DNA of 8,594 nt from Geodermatophilaceae bacterium (GCA_013814015.1 JACCQS010000122.1:1-8594); one strand, 5' to 3'. Shown: positions 1 through 5,661, counted from the stretch's first letter. Notes: generated from the letters alone by a model not told the origin. Translations and numbers: made by a program.

Positions 1-184
1 CCAGATCCCGGCCCAGCTCAGCAACCAGTCGGGCAGCCTCGCTGGCATTGTCCGGAACCGGAGGATCGGCGTGCGCCACCGGCACCGTGAGGGTCGCGCC
101 GATGAGAACCGCGCAGCCGACAACCAAGAGTCGGAGCAGGCGTCGGAAAACATGAGGAACAAGTGAATGGGTGGGGGTCGCCAC
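1..184 (-). CDS. Secreted protein N-terminus, probably NlpC/P60 cell-wall peptidase (partial)
   Basis: Only the first 61 codons are in the window; the 3' part lies beyond base 1. Translation from GTG at 184 gives a classic signal peptide: an Arg-rich n-region (FRRLLRLL, residues 13-20), a hydrophobic core to about residue 36, and a signal peptidase I site AHA-D at 37-40. A Pro-rich linker and the start of a helical segment (NASEAARLVAELGRDL) follow, like the coiled-coil region that precedes the catalytic domain in actinobacterial NlpC/P60 endopeptidases. The start is set by the reading frame and an AAGAAGGAG ribosome binding site at 196-204, about 11 bases upstream. The catalytic domain is not visible, so NlpC/P60 identity is inferred from three things: the c-di-AMP riboswitch in the leader, the signal peptide and linker, and the position next to the DEDDh/UvrC fusion, as for Rv2190c in M. 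tuberculosis. An Rpf-type or other wall hydrolase is the main alternative. Confidence 0.7.
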   Translation of the reverse strand, partial: MATPTHSLVPHVFRRLLRLLVVGCAVLIGATLTVPVAHADPPVPDNASEAARLVAELGRDL

Positions 185-188
185 TAGC

Positions 189-218
189 GGCGGCTCTCCT
201 TCTTCCGCGTCGACCGCC
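189..218 (-). promoter_or_regulatory. Possible anti-P1 expression platform around the ribosome binding site
   Basis: The 3' strand of the riboswitch P1 helix (GGCGG, 218-214) can pair instead with CCGCC at 193-189, just before the GTG start. The two pairings exclude each other. The alternative hairpin would put the ribosome binding site (204-196) in its roughly 20-base loop. No U-rich terminator is visible between aptamer and start, so switching at the level of translation is a reasonable inference. The stem is only 5 bp and may be fortuitous. Confidence 0.4.
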
Positions 219-343
219 TACCGGGTTAGCTGACGGGTTCGGGCTGGGAAGATGTAGCCCTACGGCGCGAGCGCCGATTCACCCCACAAACGGTGGGTCC
301 CCGGTTCAGCCGTCGAGGGAACCTCTCTGGCCGATTAGGCGGC
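213..343 (-). ncRNA. c-di-AMP riboswitch (ydaO/yuaA leader)
   Basis: Read on the minus strand, this leader carries the conserved blocks of the ydaO-yuaA class. GGGGTGAATC lies at 276-285, a GTAGGG block follows a GGCG/CGCC hairpin (261-274), and the near-invariant 3' block CGAACCCGTCAGCTAACC lies within 221-242. A closing P1 helix is explicit: CCGCCTA (342-336) pairs perfectly with TAGGCGG (220-214), and a G-U pair (343/213) extends it. The aptamer ends about 9 bases before the ribosome binding site of the downstream secreted-protein gene. The class senses cyclic di-AMP and in actinobacteria commonly controls wall hydrolases and resuscitation factors; in characterised members ligand binding usually lowers expression. 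The exact ligand response here is not shown by the sequence. Confidence 0.93.
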
Positions 344-392
344 GGCCCAGCGGGGTCATCCATTGCAATGACTTCCACCCGTCGAGCCGAGC

Positions 393-424
393 GTCACCCT
401 ACAGGGTCGTGACCCGGCCGTGAC
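393..424 (-). promoter_or_regulatory. Putative promoter and operator repeats upstream of the riboswitch
   Basis: On the minus strand a TAGGGT -10-like element (401-396) lies 19 bases downstream of TTGTCA (426-421). This would start a leader of roughly 200 bases that includes the whole riboswitch. The same stretch has two direct GTGAC copies (plus strand, 409-413 and 420-424) exactly 11 bp apart, an inverted GTCAC at 393-397, and a perfect ACCCT-AC-AGGGT palindrome at 396-407. Direct repeats one helical turn apart suit a response-regulator dimer. MtrA, which controls wall hydrolase genes in actinobacteria, is a candidate by inference only. The 19-bp spacer is long, so the promoter call is weak. 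Confidence 0.35.
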
Positions 425-481
425 AATCCAAGGACGAGTTCTGTGGATTCGTTGTGCCGCAGGATATTTCCGATCATGAAC

Positions 482-718
482 TCATCCGACTTCTTGCCTA
501 CCGTCTGTTGTGCGCGACTCACCCTGAGTCACGAACGGTACGAGACGCAATGGTGGAATCAAGCCAGCCTCGGCAAGAGTGTTGACCGCCGCCTGCTCGA
601 CCTCGTCCAGTTCCAGGATGTCCGAGCCCAATCCGGCCGGCGGACCAAGTAGGACGGTGACCACACAGTCACGGCAAGCCGCACCTCGCACCTGGCAGGT
701 GTCGCAATCGATGAGCAT
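482..718 (-). CDS. Conserved hypothetical small protein with two CxxC pairs
   Basis: This 78-aa protein begins MLIDCDTCQVRGAACRDC. Two CxxC pairs (C5/C8 and C15/C18) are packed into the first 18 residues, followed by a hydrophobic VVTVLLG strand. An acidic stretch (DILELDEVEQAAVNTLAEAG) then leads to LIPPLRLVPF and a polar tail. The four close cysteines suggest a zinc knuckle or a small Fe-S or redox site; nothing in the sequence decides which. The ATG at 718 is chosen because GGAGGG lies about 5 bases upstream. A GTG at 766 would add 16 residues but has no ribosome binding site. I recall similar short proteins in other actinobacteria with no known function. It lies upstream of the riboswitch-controlled gene on the same strand, but the roughly 300-base gap argues against a shared transcript being essential. 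Confidence 0.75.
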   Translation of the reverse strand: MLIDCDTCQVRGAACRDCVVTVLLGPPAGLGSDILELDEVEQAAVNTLAEAGLIPPLRLVPFVTQGESRTTDGRQEVG

Positions 719-775
719 GTGCCCTCCAGTTCCTGAGACCTCGCAGGTCGACCGCGTCGCGATCACTCGAGCCGG

Positions 776-781
776 ACCCTA
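776..781 (-). promoter_or_regulatory. Possible -10 element of the CxxC protein gene
   Basis: TAGGGT on the minus strand matches the actinobacterial TAnnnT -10 pattern. It would start transcription near 766-769, about 50 bases before the preferred ATG at 718. No convincing -35 is seen. If transcription starts exactly at the GTG at 766, a leaderless longer form is possible. Confidence 0.25.
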
Positions 782-788
782 GACAGGA

Positions 789-802
789 GGTCTGACAAGA
801 CC
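789..802 (-). terminator. Weak stem-loop after the 40-aa gene
   Basis: GGTCT-TGTC-AGACC on the minus strand forms a 5-bp stem with a 4-base loop 2 bases after the TGA stop of the small membrane protein. There is no U tract. It may be a weak terminator or chance. Confidence 0.25.
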
Positions 803-804
803 GA

Positions 805-927
805 TCAGACGCCGGCGAAGGCCGCTACGACGCCGGCCAGTGCCGTCGCCAACATCGCGAAGATCACGATCGCGACGATGATCAGCCGTTGCCTGCGCCG
901 CCTCCTGGAATTCTCGCTCTCGGTCAC
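805..927 (-). CDS. Small single-pass membrane protein (40 aa, hypothetical)
   Basis: From GTG at 927 the frame encodes 40 residues: a short polar head (TESENS), a run of five arginines (residues 8-12) and one strong hydrophobic helix from about residue 15 to 40 ending AGVVAAFAGV. The pattern (positive cytoplasmic head, single helix, almost no outside tail) is that of a membrane microprotein. The frame is open far upstream, antisense to the exonuclease gene, so the start is uncertain and there is no good ribosome binding site. The composition of the last 40 codons differs sharply from the Arg/Gly/Asp-rich antisense part, and this is the only reason to call a gene. Function is unknown. It could equally be a chance hydrophobic frame. 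Confidence 0.5.
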   Translation of the reverse strand: MTESENSRRRRRQRLIIVAIVIFAMLATALAGVVAAFAGV

Positions 928-976
928 GCACTGCCCAACGATCCCGCCGGGGAATCGGTTTCCCGCGGAGCAGTGC

Positions 977-1002
977 GCAAGCCAGTCGAGGCTTGCTGTC
1001 AA
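977..1002 (-). repeat. Inverted repeat beside a TTGACA box, possible operator
   Basis: A perfect 7-bp inverted repeat, GCAAGCC-N6-GGCTTGC (977-996), directly abuts a consensus TTGACA -35 hexamer read on the minus strand (1002-997). A repressor bound there would cover the promoter spacer upstream of the 40-aa membrane protein. However, the expected -10 position holds TGCGCA, a poor match. Promoter activity is therefore doubtful; the inverted repeat itself is certain. The rest of 928-1089 holds no other gene I can support. Confidence 0.4.
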
Positions 1003-1089
1003 TGACCCTGCGGTTCGGCGCGCCTGAGGGAGGGTGTCGTACCCCGCGCTTAGCGTCGCCGGAGTGAGGGCAGGGCTTCCGGACCGGAC

Positions 1090-2910
1090 GTGGGCATGTT
1101 GCGTCGCGACCGGCTGAGCTCGCCCAGCGGATCGCCAGCGGTTGCGACGCTGCGCTCCCCCTACGTCCAGGTCTCGATCGACGAACTCGGTACGCCGTTG
1201 CGCGAGGTGACCTTTGTCGTGGTCGACCTGGAGACGACCGGAGGCTCGCCGGAGGGCTGCGCGATCACCGAGATCGGCGCGGTCAGGGTGCGCGGCGGAG
1301 AAATCCTCGGCGAGTTCCAGACGCTGGTCGATCCGGGATCGACGATCCCGCCGTACATCTCCATCCTGACCGGGATCACCGACTCGATGGTGATCGCCGC
1401 ACCGCGGATCGCCGAGGTGTTGCCCGTCTTCCTGGAGTTCGCCCGCGGCGCCGTCCTGGTCGCCCACAATGCGCCGTTCGATCTGGGCTTCCTCAAGGCG
1501 GCCTGCACCGCCTCCGCGATGCCGTGGCCCCCCTTCGCTTCGGTGGACACCGCGATCCTGGCGCGTCGACTGCTGACTCGCGACGAGGTGCCCAATTGCA
1601 AGTTGTCCACCCTGGCTCCGTACTTCCGCGCCGGCACCGCCCCCTGTCACCGGGCGTTGGCCGATGCACGCGCGACCGTGGACGTCCTGCACGGGCTGTT
1701 CGAACGGCTCGGCCCGCTCGGTGTGCAGTCCTTGGAAGAGCTCACCGACCTGACCCGGCAGGTCGACCCGATCCGCCGCCGCAAGCGCCACCTGGCCGCT
1801 CATCTGCCGCACGCGCCCGGTGTCTATCTGTTCAAGGATGCCCAGGACCGACCGCTCTACATCGGCACCTCGCACGATCTGGCCCGCCGGGTGCGATCGT
1901 ATTTCGCCGCCTCGGAGCAACGCTCCCGAATGACCGAGATGGTGGGCTTGGCCGAACGGGTCGACTCGATCGTATGCGCGCACGAACTGGAGGCTCATGT
2001 CCGCGAGCTGCGGCTGATCGCCGAGCACAAGCCGCGCTACAACCGGCGATCGCGCTTTCCCGAGCGAGTCGTGTGGCTCAAGCTGACCGTCGAGGCGTTC
2101 CCTCGATTGTCGCTGGTACGCCGGCACCGCCTGGACGGCGCCTCCTATCTCGGCCCGTTCTCCTCCCGCCGGCAGGCCGATGCGGCGATGGCGGCGGTGT
2201 ACGACGCTCTGCCGATCCGCCGTTGCACACCTCGCCTGTCACCCGATCGCATCACGCCCTCATGTGCGCTGGCCGGAATGGGCCGCTGTGGCGCCCCCTG
2301 CGAGGGTTCGCAGACCGTCGAGGAGTACGCCACCATCTCTGATGTCCTACGGCGGGCCGCTGACGGAGATCCCGGAGACCTGCTCGCCCCGTTGCTCGTG
2401 CGGCTGTCGGAATTGGCCGAGGCCGGCCGGTTCGAGGACGCAGCCGCGCTGCGCGACCGGGTCACGATCCTGGTGCGCGGCTGCCTGCGCTTGCAGCGGC
2501 TGCGATCGATGTGGCTGGTTCCCGAACTGGTGGCCGCCCGATCAGACGGCGCGGGAGGTTGGCTGCTCGCGGTCGTGCGGCAGGGTCGCCTCGTCGCGGC
2601 GGGTCGGGCAACCTGCGGCATCCCGGTCCGGCCCTACCTGCGGGACCTACTGAGGTCCGCAGAGACGGTCACGACGTCGCTCGGTTGCGCCGCCGCGACT
2701 CCCGACGAGACCGAAGTGATCCTGCGTTGGCTGGACCTGCCCGGTACCCGCCTCGTCGATCTGACCGGGGTCTTGGCCTGCCCGGCACGCGGAGGGGCCG
2801 CCGCAGGTTGGCTCTCCCGAGTCGACGGTGCTGGGCTCGCGGCCACACCGTTCGCCGACGGTCGCTCGCTGCGCACCCACAGCCAACCCGATCGGATTGG
2901 GGCGGCCTGA
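1090..2910 (+). CDS. DEDDh 3'-5' exonuclease / GIY-YIG UvrC-like nuclease fusion
   Basis: This is a 606-aa two-nuclease protein, the counterpart of M. tuberculosis Rv2191. Residues about 40-205 form a DnaQ-type exonuclease with all DEDDh residues: D46 and E48 in VVDLETTGG, D131 in HNAPFD, H187 and D192 in CHRALADA. Residues about 238-320 form the UvrC N-terminal GIY-YIG domain: GVY at 244-246, YIG at 257-259, arginines 266/267, and E306 before HKPRYN as the likely metal ligand. A Cys-containing segment (from C378, then GRCGAPCEG) and a UVR-like helical hairpin (about 430-460, LAEAGRFEDAAALRD) follow. The UvrC C-terminal RNase H and HhH domains are absent, as in Cho-type proteins, so no 5' incision is expected. 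It probably acts in DNA repair, nicking and then trimming 3' ends (inference). GTG 1090 or ATG 1096 may be the start; neither has a strong ribosome binding site, but the sequence before the first catalytic motif (IDELGTPLREVTF) looks native. Transcribed away from the minus-strand genes on its left. Confidence 0.93.
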   Translation: MGMLRRDRLSSPSGSPAVATLRSPYVQVSIDELGTPLREVTFVVVDLETTGGSPEGCAITEIGAVRVRGGEILGEFQTLVDPGSTIPPYISILTGITDSMVIAAPRIAEVLPVFLEFARGAVLVAHNAPFDLGFLKAACTASAMPWPPFASVDTAILARRLLTRDEVPNCKLSTLAPYFRAGTAPCHRALADARATVDVLHGLFERLGPLGVQSLEELTDLTRQVDPIRRRKRHLAAHLPHAPGVYLFKDAQDRPLYIGTSHDLARRVRSYFAASEQRSRMTEMVGLAERVDSIVCAHELEAHVRELRLIAEHKPRYNRRSRFPERVVWLKLTVEAFPRLSLVRRHRLDGASYLGPFSSRRQADAAMAAVYDALPIRRCTPRLSPDRITPSCALAGMGRCGAPCEGSQTVEEYATISDVLRRAADGDPGDLLAPLLVRLSELAEAGRFEDAAALRDRVTILVRGCLRLQRLRSMWLVPELVAARSDGAGGWLLAVVRQGRLVAAGRATCGIPVRPYLRDLLRSAETVTTSLGCAAATPDETEVILRWLDLPGTRLVDLTGVLACPARGGAAAGWLSRVDGAGLAATPFADGRSLRTHSQPDRIGAA

Positions 2911-2969
2911 CCGCCACGGACTTCGGGACATGCATGACTGCTCCGGCAACGGGCATGGGAAATCAGCAG

Positions 2970-2988
2970 CGGCCGAACTTCTCGGCCG
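2970..2988 (+). terminator. Stem-loop between exonuclease and dehydrogenase genes
   Basis: CGGCCGA-ACTTC-TCGGCCG is a perfect 7-bp, GC-rich stem with a 5-base loop, about 60 bases after the exonuclease stop and 27 bases before the dehydrogenase start. With no U tract it may be an actinobacterial-type terminator, or a structure or operator in the dehydrogenase leader. Confidence 0.4.
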
Positions 2989-3014
2989 ACGAAGACGATG
3001 CTGAGGAAGGCACC

Positions 3015-4193
3015 ATGAAGGCTCTGACATGGCATGGCACCCGCGACGTACGCATCGAGAATGTCCCGGATCCCACCATCAAGGAACCCACAGATGCGAT
3101 CATCAAGATCACCTCAACCGGGTTGTGTGGGTCCGACCTGCATCTGTACGAGGTGCTCGGCCCCTTCCTCGAACCTGGTGACGTGCTGGGTCACGAGCCG
3201 ATGGGCATCGTGGCGGAGGTAGGCACCGACGTCACCCACATCGCGGTGGGAGACCGCGTCGTGATCCCGTTCAACATCTCGTGTGGCAGCTGCTTCATGT
3301 GCGGCCAGGGGCTGCACAGCCAGTGTGAGACCACCCAGGTCCGGGATCAGGGCATGGGAGCGGCGTTGTTCGGCTACACGAAGCTGTACGGGCAGGTTCC
3401 CGGCGGACAGGCCGAGTACCTGCGCGTACCGCAGGCGCACTTCGGACCGATCAAGGTTCCGGAGGGGCCGGCCGACGACCGCTTCCTGTACCTGTCCGAC
3501 GTCCTGCCGACCGCATGGCAGGCAGTGGAATACGCCGCGATCCCGGACGGTGGAACGGTTGTCGTCCTCGGCCTCGGCCCGATCGGTGACATGTCCTGCC
3601 GGATATCGGCGCTACGTGGGCACCGGGTGATCGGCGTCGACGTCGTCCCGGAACGCCTCGAGCGGGCGCGAGCCAACGGCATCGACACGATCGACGGACG
3701 TGAGGACGACCTGGGCGACATGATCCGGGACGTCACACAAGGACGCGGTCCCGATTCGGTCATCGATGCCGTTGGCATGGAGGCGCATGGATCCCCCGCC
3801 GCCGGGTTCGCCCAGAAGATGACCAAGCTGCTGCCCGATTCCATCGCCGCGAAGCTGATGGAGAACGCCGGGGTGGACCGGCTTGCCGCGCTCTATTCCG
3901 CAATCGACATCGTTCGACGCGGTGGCACGATTTCGCTCAGCGGGGTCTACGGCGGCATGACCGACCCGATGCCGTTGCTGACCATGTTCGACAAGCAGAT
4001 TCGGCTCCGCATGGGCCAGTGCAACGTCAAGCGCTGGGTGGACGACATCATGCCGCTGCTTTCTGAGGACATCGACCCGCTGGGTGTCGACGGATTCGCC
4101 ACCCATCGAGTTCCACTCAGCGAGGCGCCGGAGGCCTACGAGATGTTCCAGAAGAAGCAGGACGGTGCGATCAAGGTCGTCTTCAGTCCCTGA
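3015..4193 (+). CDS. Zinc-dependent alcohol/formaldehyde dehydrogenase (MDR family)
   Basis: This 392-aa medium-chain dehydrogenase oxidises an alcohol or aldehyde adduct with NAD(P). Catalytic zinc ligands are C38 (GLCGSDLH) and H60/E61 (GHEPMG). The structural zinc lobe is complete (C90, C93, C96, C104 in CGSCFMCGQGLHSQC). The Rossmann motif GLGPIG spans 186-191, and D209 at the end of the second strand favours NAD over NADP. Length and the AEYLRVPQA segment resemble the glutathione-independent formaldehyde dehydrogenase branch more than ordinary ethanol dehydrogenases, but the substrate cannot be read from sequence. ATG 3015 is chosen for the strong AGGAAGG ribosome binding site (3005-3011) and the family-like start MKALTWHG. 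An in-frame ATG at 2934 would add an acidic, low-complexity extension and is unlikely. The gene is not part of the backbone shared with M. tuberculosis, so it looks like an insertion into the locus; base composition is not obviously different. Confidence 0.92.
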   Translation: MKALTWHGTRDVRIENVPDPTIKEPTDAIIKITSTGLCGSDLHLYEVLGPFLEPGDVLGHEPMGIVAEVGTDVTHIAVGDRVVIPFNISCGSCFMCGQGLHSQCETTQVRDQGMGAALFGYTKLYGQVPGGQAEYLRVPQAHFGPIKVPEGPADDRFLYLSDVLPTAWQAVEYAAIPDGGTVVVLGLGPIGDMSCRISALRGHRVIGVDVVPERLERARANGIDTIDGREDDLGDMIRDVTQGRGPDSVIDAVGMEAHGSPAAGFAQKMTKLLPDSIAAKLMENAGVDRLAALYSAIDIVRRGGTISLSGVYGGMTDPMPLLTMFDKQIRLRMGQCNVKRWVDDIMPLLSEDIDPLGVDGFATHRVPLSEAPEAYEMFQKKQDGAIKVVFSP

Positions 4194-4206
4194 GGATGTC
4201 GCGTCC

Positions 4207-4235
4207 ATCCCCGCGGCAGCGCTTGCCGCGGGGAT
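4207..4235 (+). terminator. Perfect 12-bp inverted repeat, terminator or operator
   Basis: ATCCCCGCGGCA-GCGCT-TGCCGCGGGGAT is a flawless 12-bp stem with a 5-base loop, starting 14 bases after the dehydrogenase stop. It is the strongest hairpin in the window and likely ends dehydrogenase transcription. It also runs up to the putative -10 of the next gene, so it covers where a -35 and spacer would sit and could serve as an operator. Confidence 0.75.
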
Positions 4236-4240
4236 AGGCT
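4235..4240 (+). promoter_or_regulatory. Putative -10 for leaderless RAM-domain gene
   Basis: TAGGCT fits TAnnnT and ends exactly 7 bases before the GTG at 4248, the spacing of actinobacterial leaderless promoters. No separate ribosome binding site is present; the nearest GGGGA is inside the hairpin arm. Confidence 0.45.
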
Positions 4241-4247
4241 GCCCATC

Positions 4248-4535
4248 GTGATCACTGCGATCGTCATGATCAGTGCCAGCACCGATTCGATCGGCGAGGT
4301 CGCCGAGCAGATCGCCGACATCGACGGGGTCAGCGAGGTCTACTCCGTAGCCGGGCACGTCGACCTGATCGCGGTCGTCCGGGTGCGTCATTTCGATCAC
4401 ATCGCCTCGGTGATCGCTGGACGGATCAACAAGGTGCCGGGAGTTATCGACACCGAGACGCACATCGCCTTTCGGGCCTATTCCCGCCACGACCTCGACG
4501 CTGCATTCGCGATCGGCTTCGAGGCCGAGGCCTGA
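4248..4535 (+). CDS. Stand-alone Lrp/AsnC ligand-binding (RAM) domain protein
   Basis: This 95-aa protein consists of just the alpha-beta RAM domain of Lrp/AsnC regulators. A first strand (MITAIVMISAS) leads to a helix (SIGEVAEQIADIDGV), then SEVYSVAGHVDLIAVVRVRHFDHIASVI and GRINKVPGVIDTETHIAFRAYSRHDLD. The DNA-binding helix-turn-helix found at the N-terminus of full Lrp proteins is absent. RAM domains bind amino acids and assemble into dimers, tetramers and octamers, so this protein may sense an amino acid or pair with a full-length regulator. It converges with trpD across only 25 bases, which hints at, but does not prove, a link to amino-acid metabolism. The GTG start is supported by the family's N-terminus and by the leaderless promoter spacing. 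Confidence 0.9.
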   Translation: MITAIVMISASTDSIGEVAEQIADIDGVSEVYSVAGHVDLIAVVRVRHFDHIASVIAGRINKVPGVIDTETHIAFRAYSRHDLDAAFAIGFEAEA

Positions 4536-4560
4536 CCCAGGCTGCGCAACGCCGTTGTGA

Positions 4561-5640
4561 CTAGCCGGTCTTCGCCGACTGGCTGACCGTGATCCAGCGC
4601 TCCAACGTCACGGCCGCTGAACTGTCCTCGATAGCCTTGTCGGCACGTTCGATGGCGTGCGCGAAGCGGTCTTTCAGGGAGTCCTTCGCTGCTGCCGCAC
4701 CCGTGGAGAAGCCGCCCTCAGCGACGATCGCTGCAGCCGCGTTGAGAACAACTGCATCGCGCACCGGACCCCGTTTCCCATCGACCAGGCGTCGGACCAC
4801 GTCCGCATTGGTCTCGGCGTCGGCACCCTGTAGGTCCTCGGCGCTGGCGCGGGCAAGGCCGAACACCGTGGGATCCAGGGTGTCGGCCACGACCTCCCCG
4901 TTGGCGGCCAACCACACCGATGAGGTCGTTGTGGTGGTCAGCTCGTCGAGTCCGTCGTCACCCCGGAAGACGATGGCCCGGACATCGCGCCGGGCCAGCA
5001 CACCGGCCATCAGGGGGGCCATCCTGGCGTCGGCGCAACCGATTGCAGCCGCCACCGGCCGACCCGGATTCGTCAGCGGCCCGAGGAAGTTGAAGACGGT
5101 GGCCACACCCATCTCCCGCCGGGCCACGGCTGCGTGCCGCATTCCCGGGTGGAAAACCGGTGCGAAGAAGAAGCCGATACCGGCCTCGGTGACGCACCGC
5201 TCCACGCCGGCCGCAGGTAGGTCGATGGCTATCCCGAGTGCCTCGAGAACATCGGCCGAACCACAGGCCGAGGAAGCTGCGCGGTTGCCGTGTTTGCCCA
5301 CTCGAACCCCACACGCTGCGACGATCAGCGCCGCCATTGTCGAGATGTTCACCGTGTGAGCTCGATCACCGCCGGTGCCAACCACATCCACGACCGGTCC
5401 GGGCATCCGCACCGGTGTGGCGTTGGACAACATCACATCGACGAGCGCGTCGATTTCCCCGACCGTCTCCCCCTTGGCCCGTAGGGCCACCGCGAACGCC
5501 GCGACCTGAGCAGCGCTGGCTTCGCCGGCCATGATCTCGCCCATCGCCCACCCGACGGTCGTACGGGACAGATCCTGGCCGGCCAGCAGGGCGTTGAGTA
5601 GGCCTGGCCAGGTGGGCGTCGGCACGGTCAGGTCAGTCAC
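4561..5640 (-). CDS. trpD: Anthranilate phosphoribosyltransferase
   Basis: TrpD (359 aa) transfers the phosphoribosyl group of PRPP to anthranilate, the second committed step of tryptophan synthesis, in the cytosol as a homodimer. The signature motifs are all present: GTGGD (88-92) and NIST (98-101) for PRPP binding, KHGNRAASS (116-124) followed by CGSADVLEALG, and the Mg-binding D232/E233 in DGLDELT. The family is usually about 340-350 aa, so the protein is full length with a short N-terminal extension. The GTG start at 5640 has no clear ribosome binding site; it lies 21 bases after the stop of the receiver-like gene, so it is probably read from the same transcript. It sits apart from other trp genes, as in M. 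tuberculosis (Rv2192c). No trp attenuator or leader peptide is seen upstream. Confidence 0.97.
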   Translation of the reverse strand: MTDLTVPTPTWPGLLNALLAGQDLSRTTVGWAMGEIMAGEASAAQVAAFAVALRAKGETVGEIDALVDVMLSNATPVRMPGPVVDVVGTGGDRAHTVNISTMAALIVAACGVRVGKHGNRAASSACGSADVLEALGIAIDLPAAGVERCVTEAGIGFFFAPVFHPGMRHAAVARREMGVATVFNFLGPLTNPGRPVAAAIGCADARMAPLMAGVLARRDVRAIVFRGDDGLDELTTTTTSSVWLAANGEVVADTLDPTVFGLARASAEDLQGADAETNADVVRRLVDGKRGPVRDAVVLNAAAAIVAEGGFSTGAAAAKDSLKDRFAHAIERADKAIEDSSAAVTLERWITVSQSAKTG

Positions 5641-5661
5641 AATCAGGCGTGTACGGCAAGA

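Noticed and set aside
163..423. Plus-strand 86-codon frame at the left
   Set aside because: It lies antisense to the riboswitch leader and signal-peptide gene and shows no protein-like features.
951..965. GGGAA/TTCCC short inverted repeat
   Set aside because: 5-bp arms in GC-rich DNA are expected by chance and nothing around them supports a function.
928..2127. Long open minus-strand frame antisense to the exonuclease gene
   Set aside because: Its Arg/Gly/Asp-rich, repetitive composition is typical of a high-GC antisense shadow, and the plus strand carries an unmistakable nuclease; only the last 40 codons (805-927) look protein-like.
2934..3014. Upstream in-frame ATG for the dehydrogenase
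   Set aside because: The added 27 residues are acidic and unlike the family, while ATG 3015 has a strong ribosome binding site and a family-typical N-terminus.
3612..4490. 292-codon minus-strand frame over the dehydrogenase and RAM genes
   Set aside because: It overlaps two genes with clear motifs, and its Asp/His/Arg-rich sequence is antisense noise.
4546..4558. CAAC-GCC-GTTG mini palindrome between the convergent RAM gene and trpD, as a bidirectional terminator
   Set aside because: Only about 4 bp of stem plus a G-U pair and no U tract; too weak to call.
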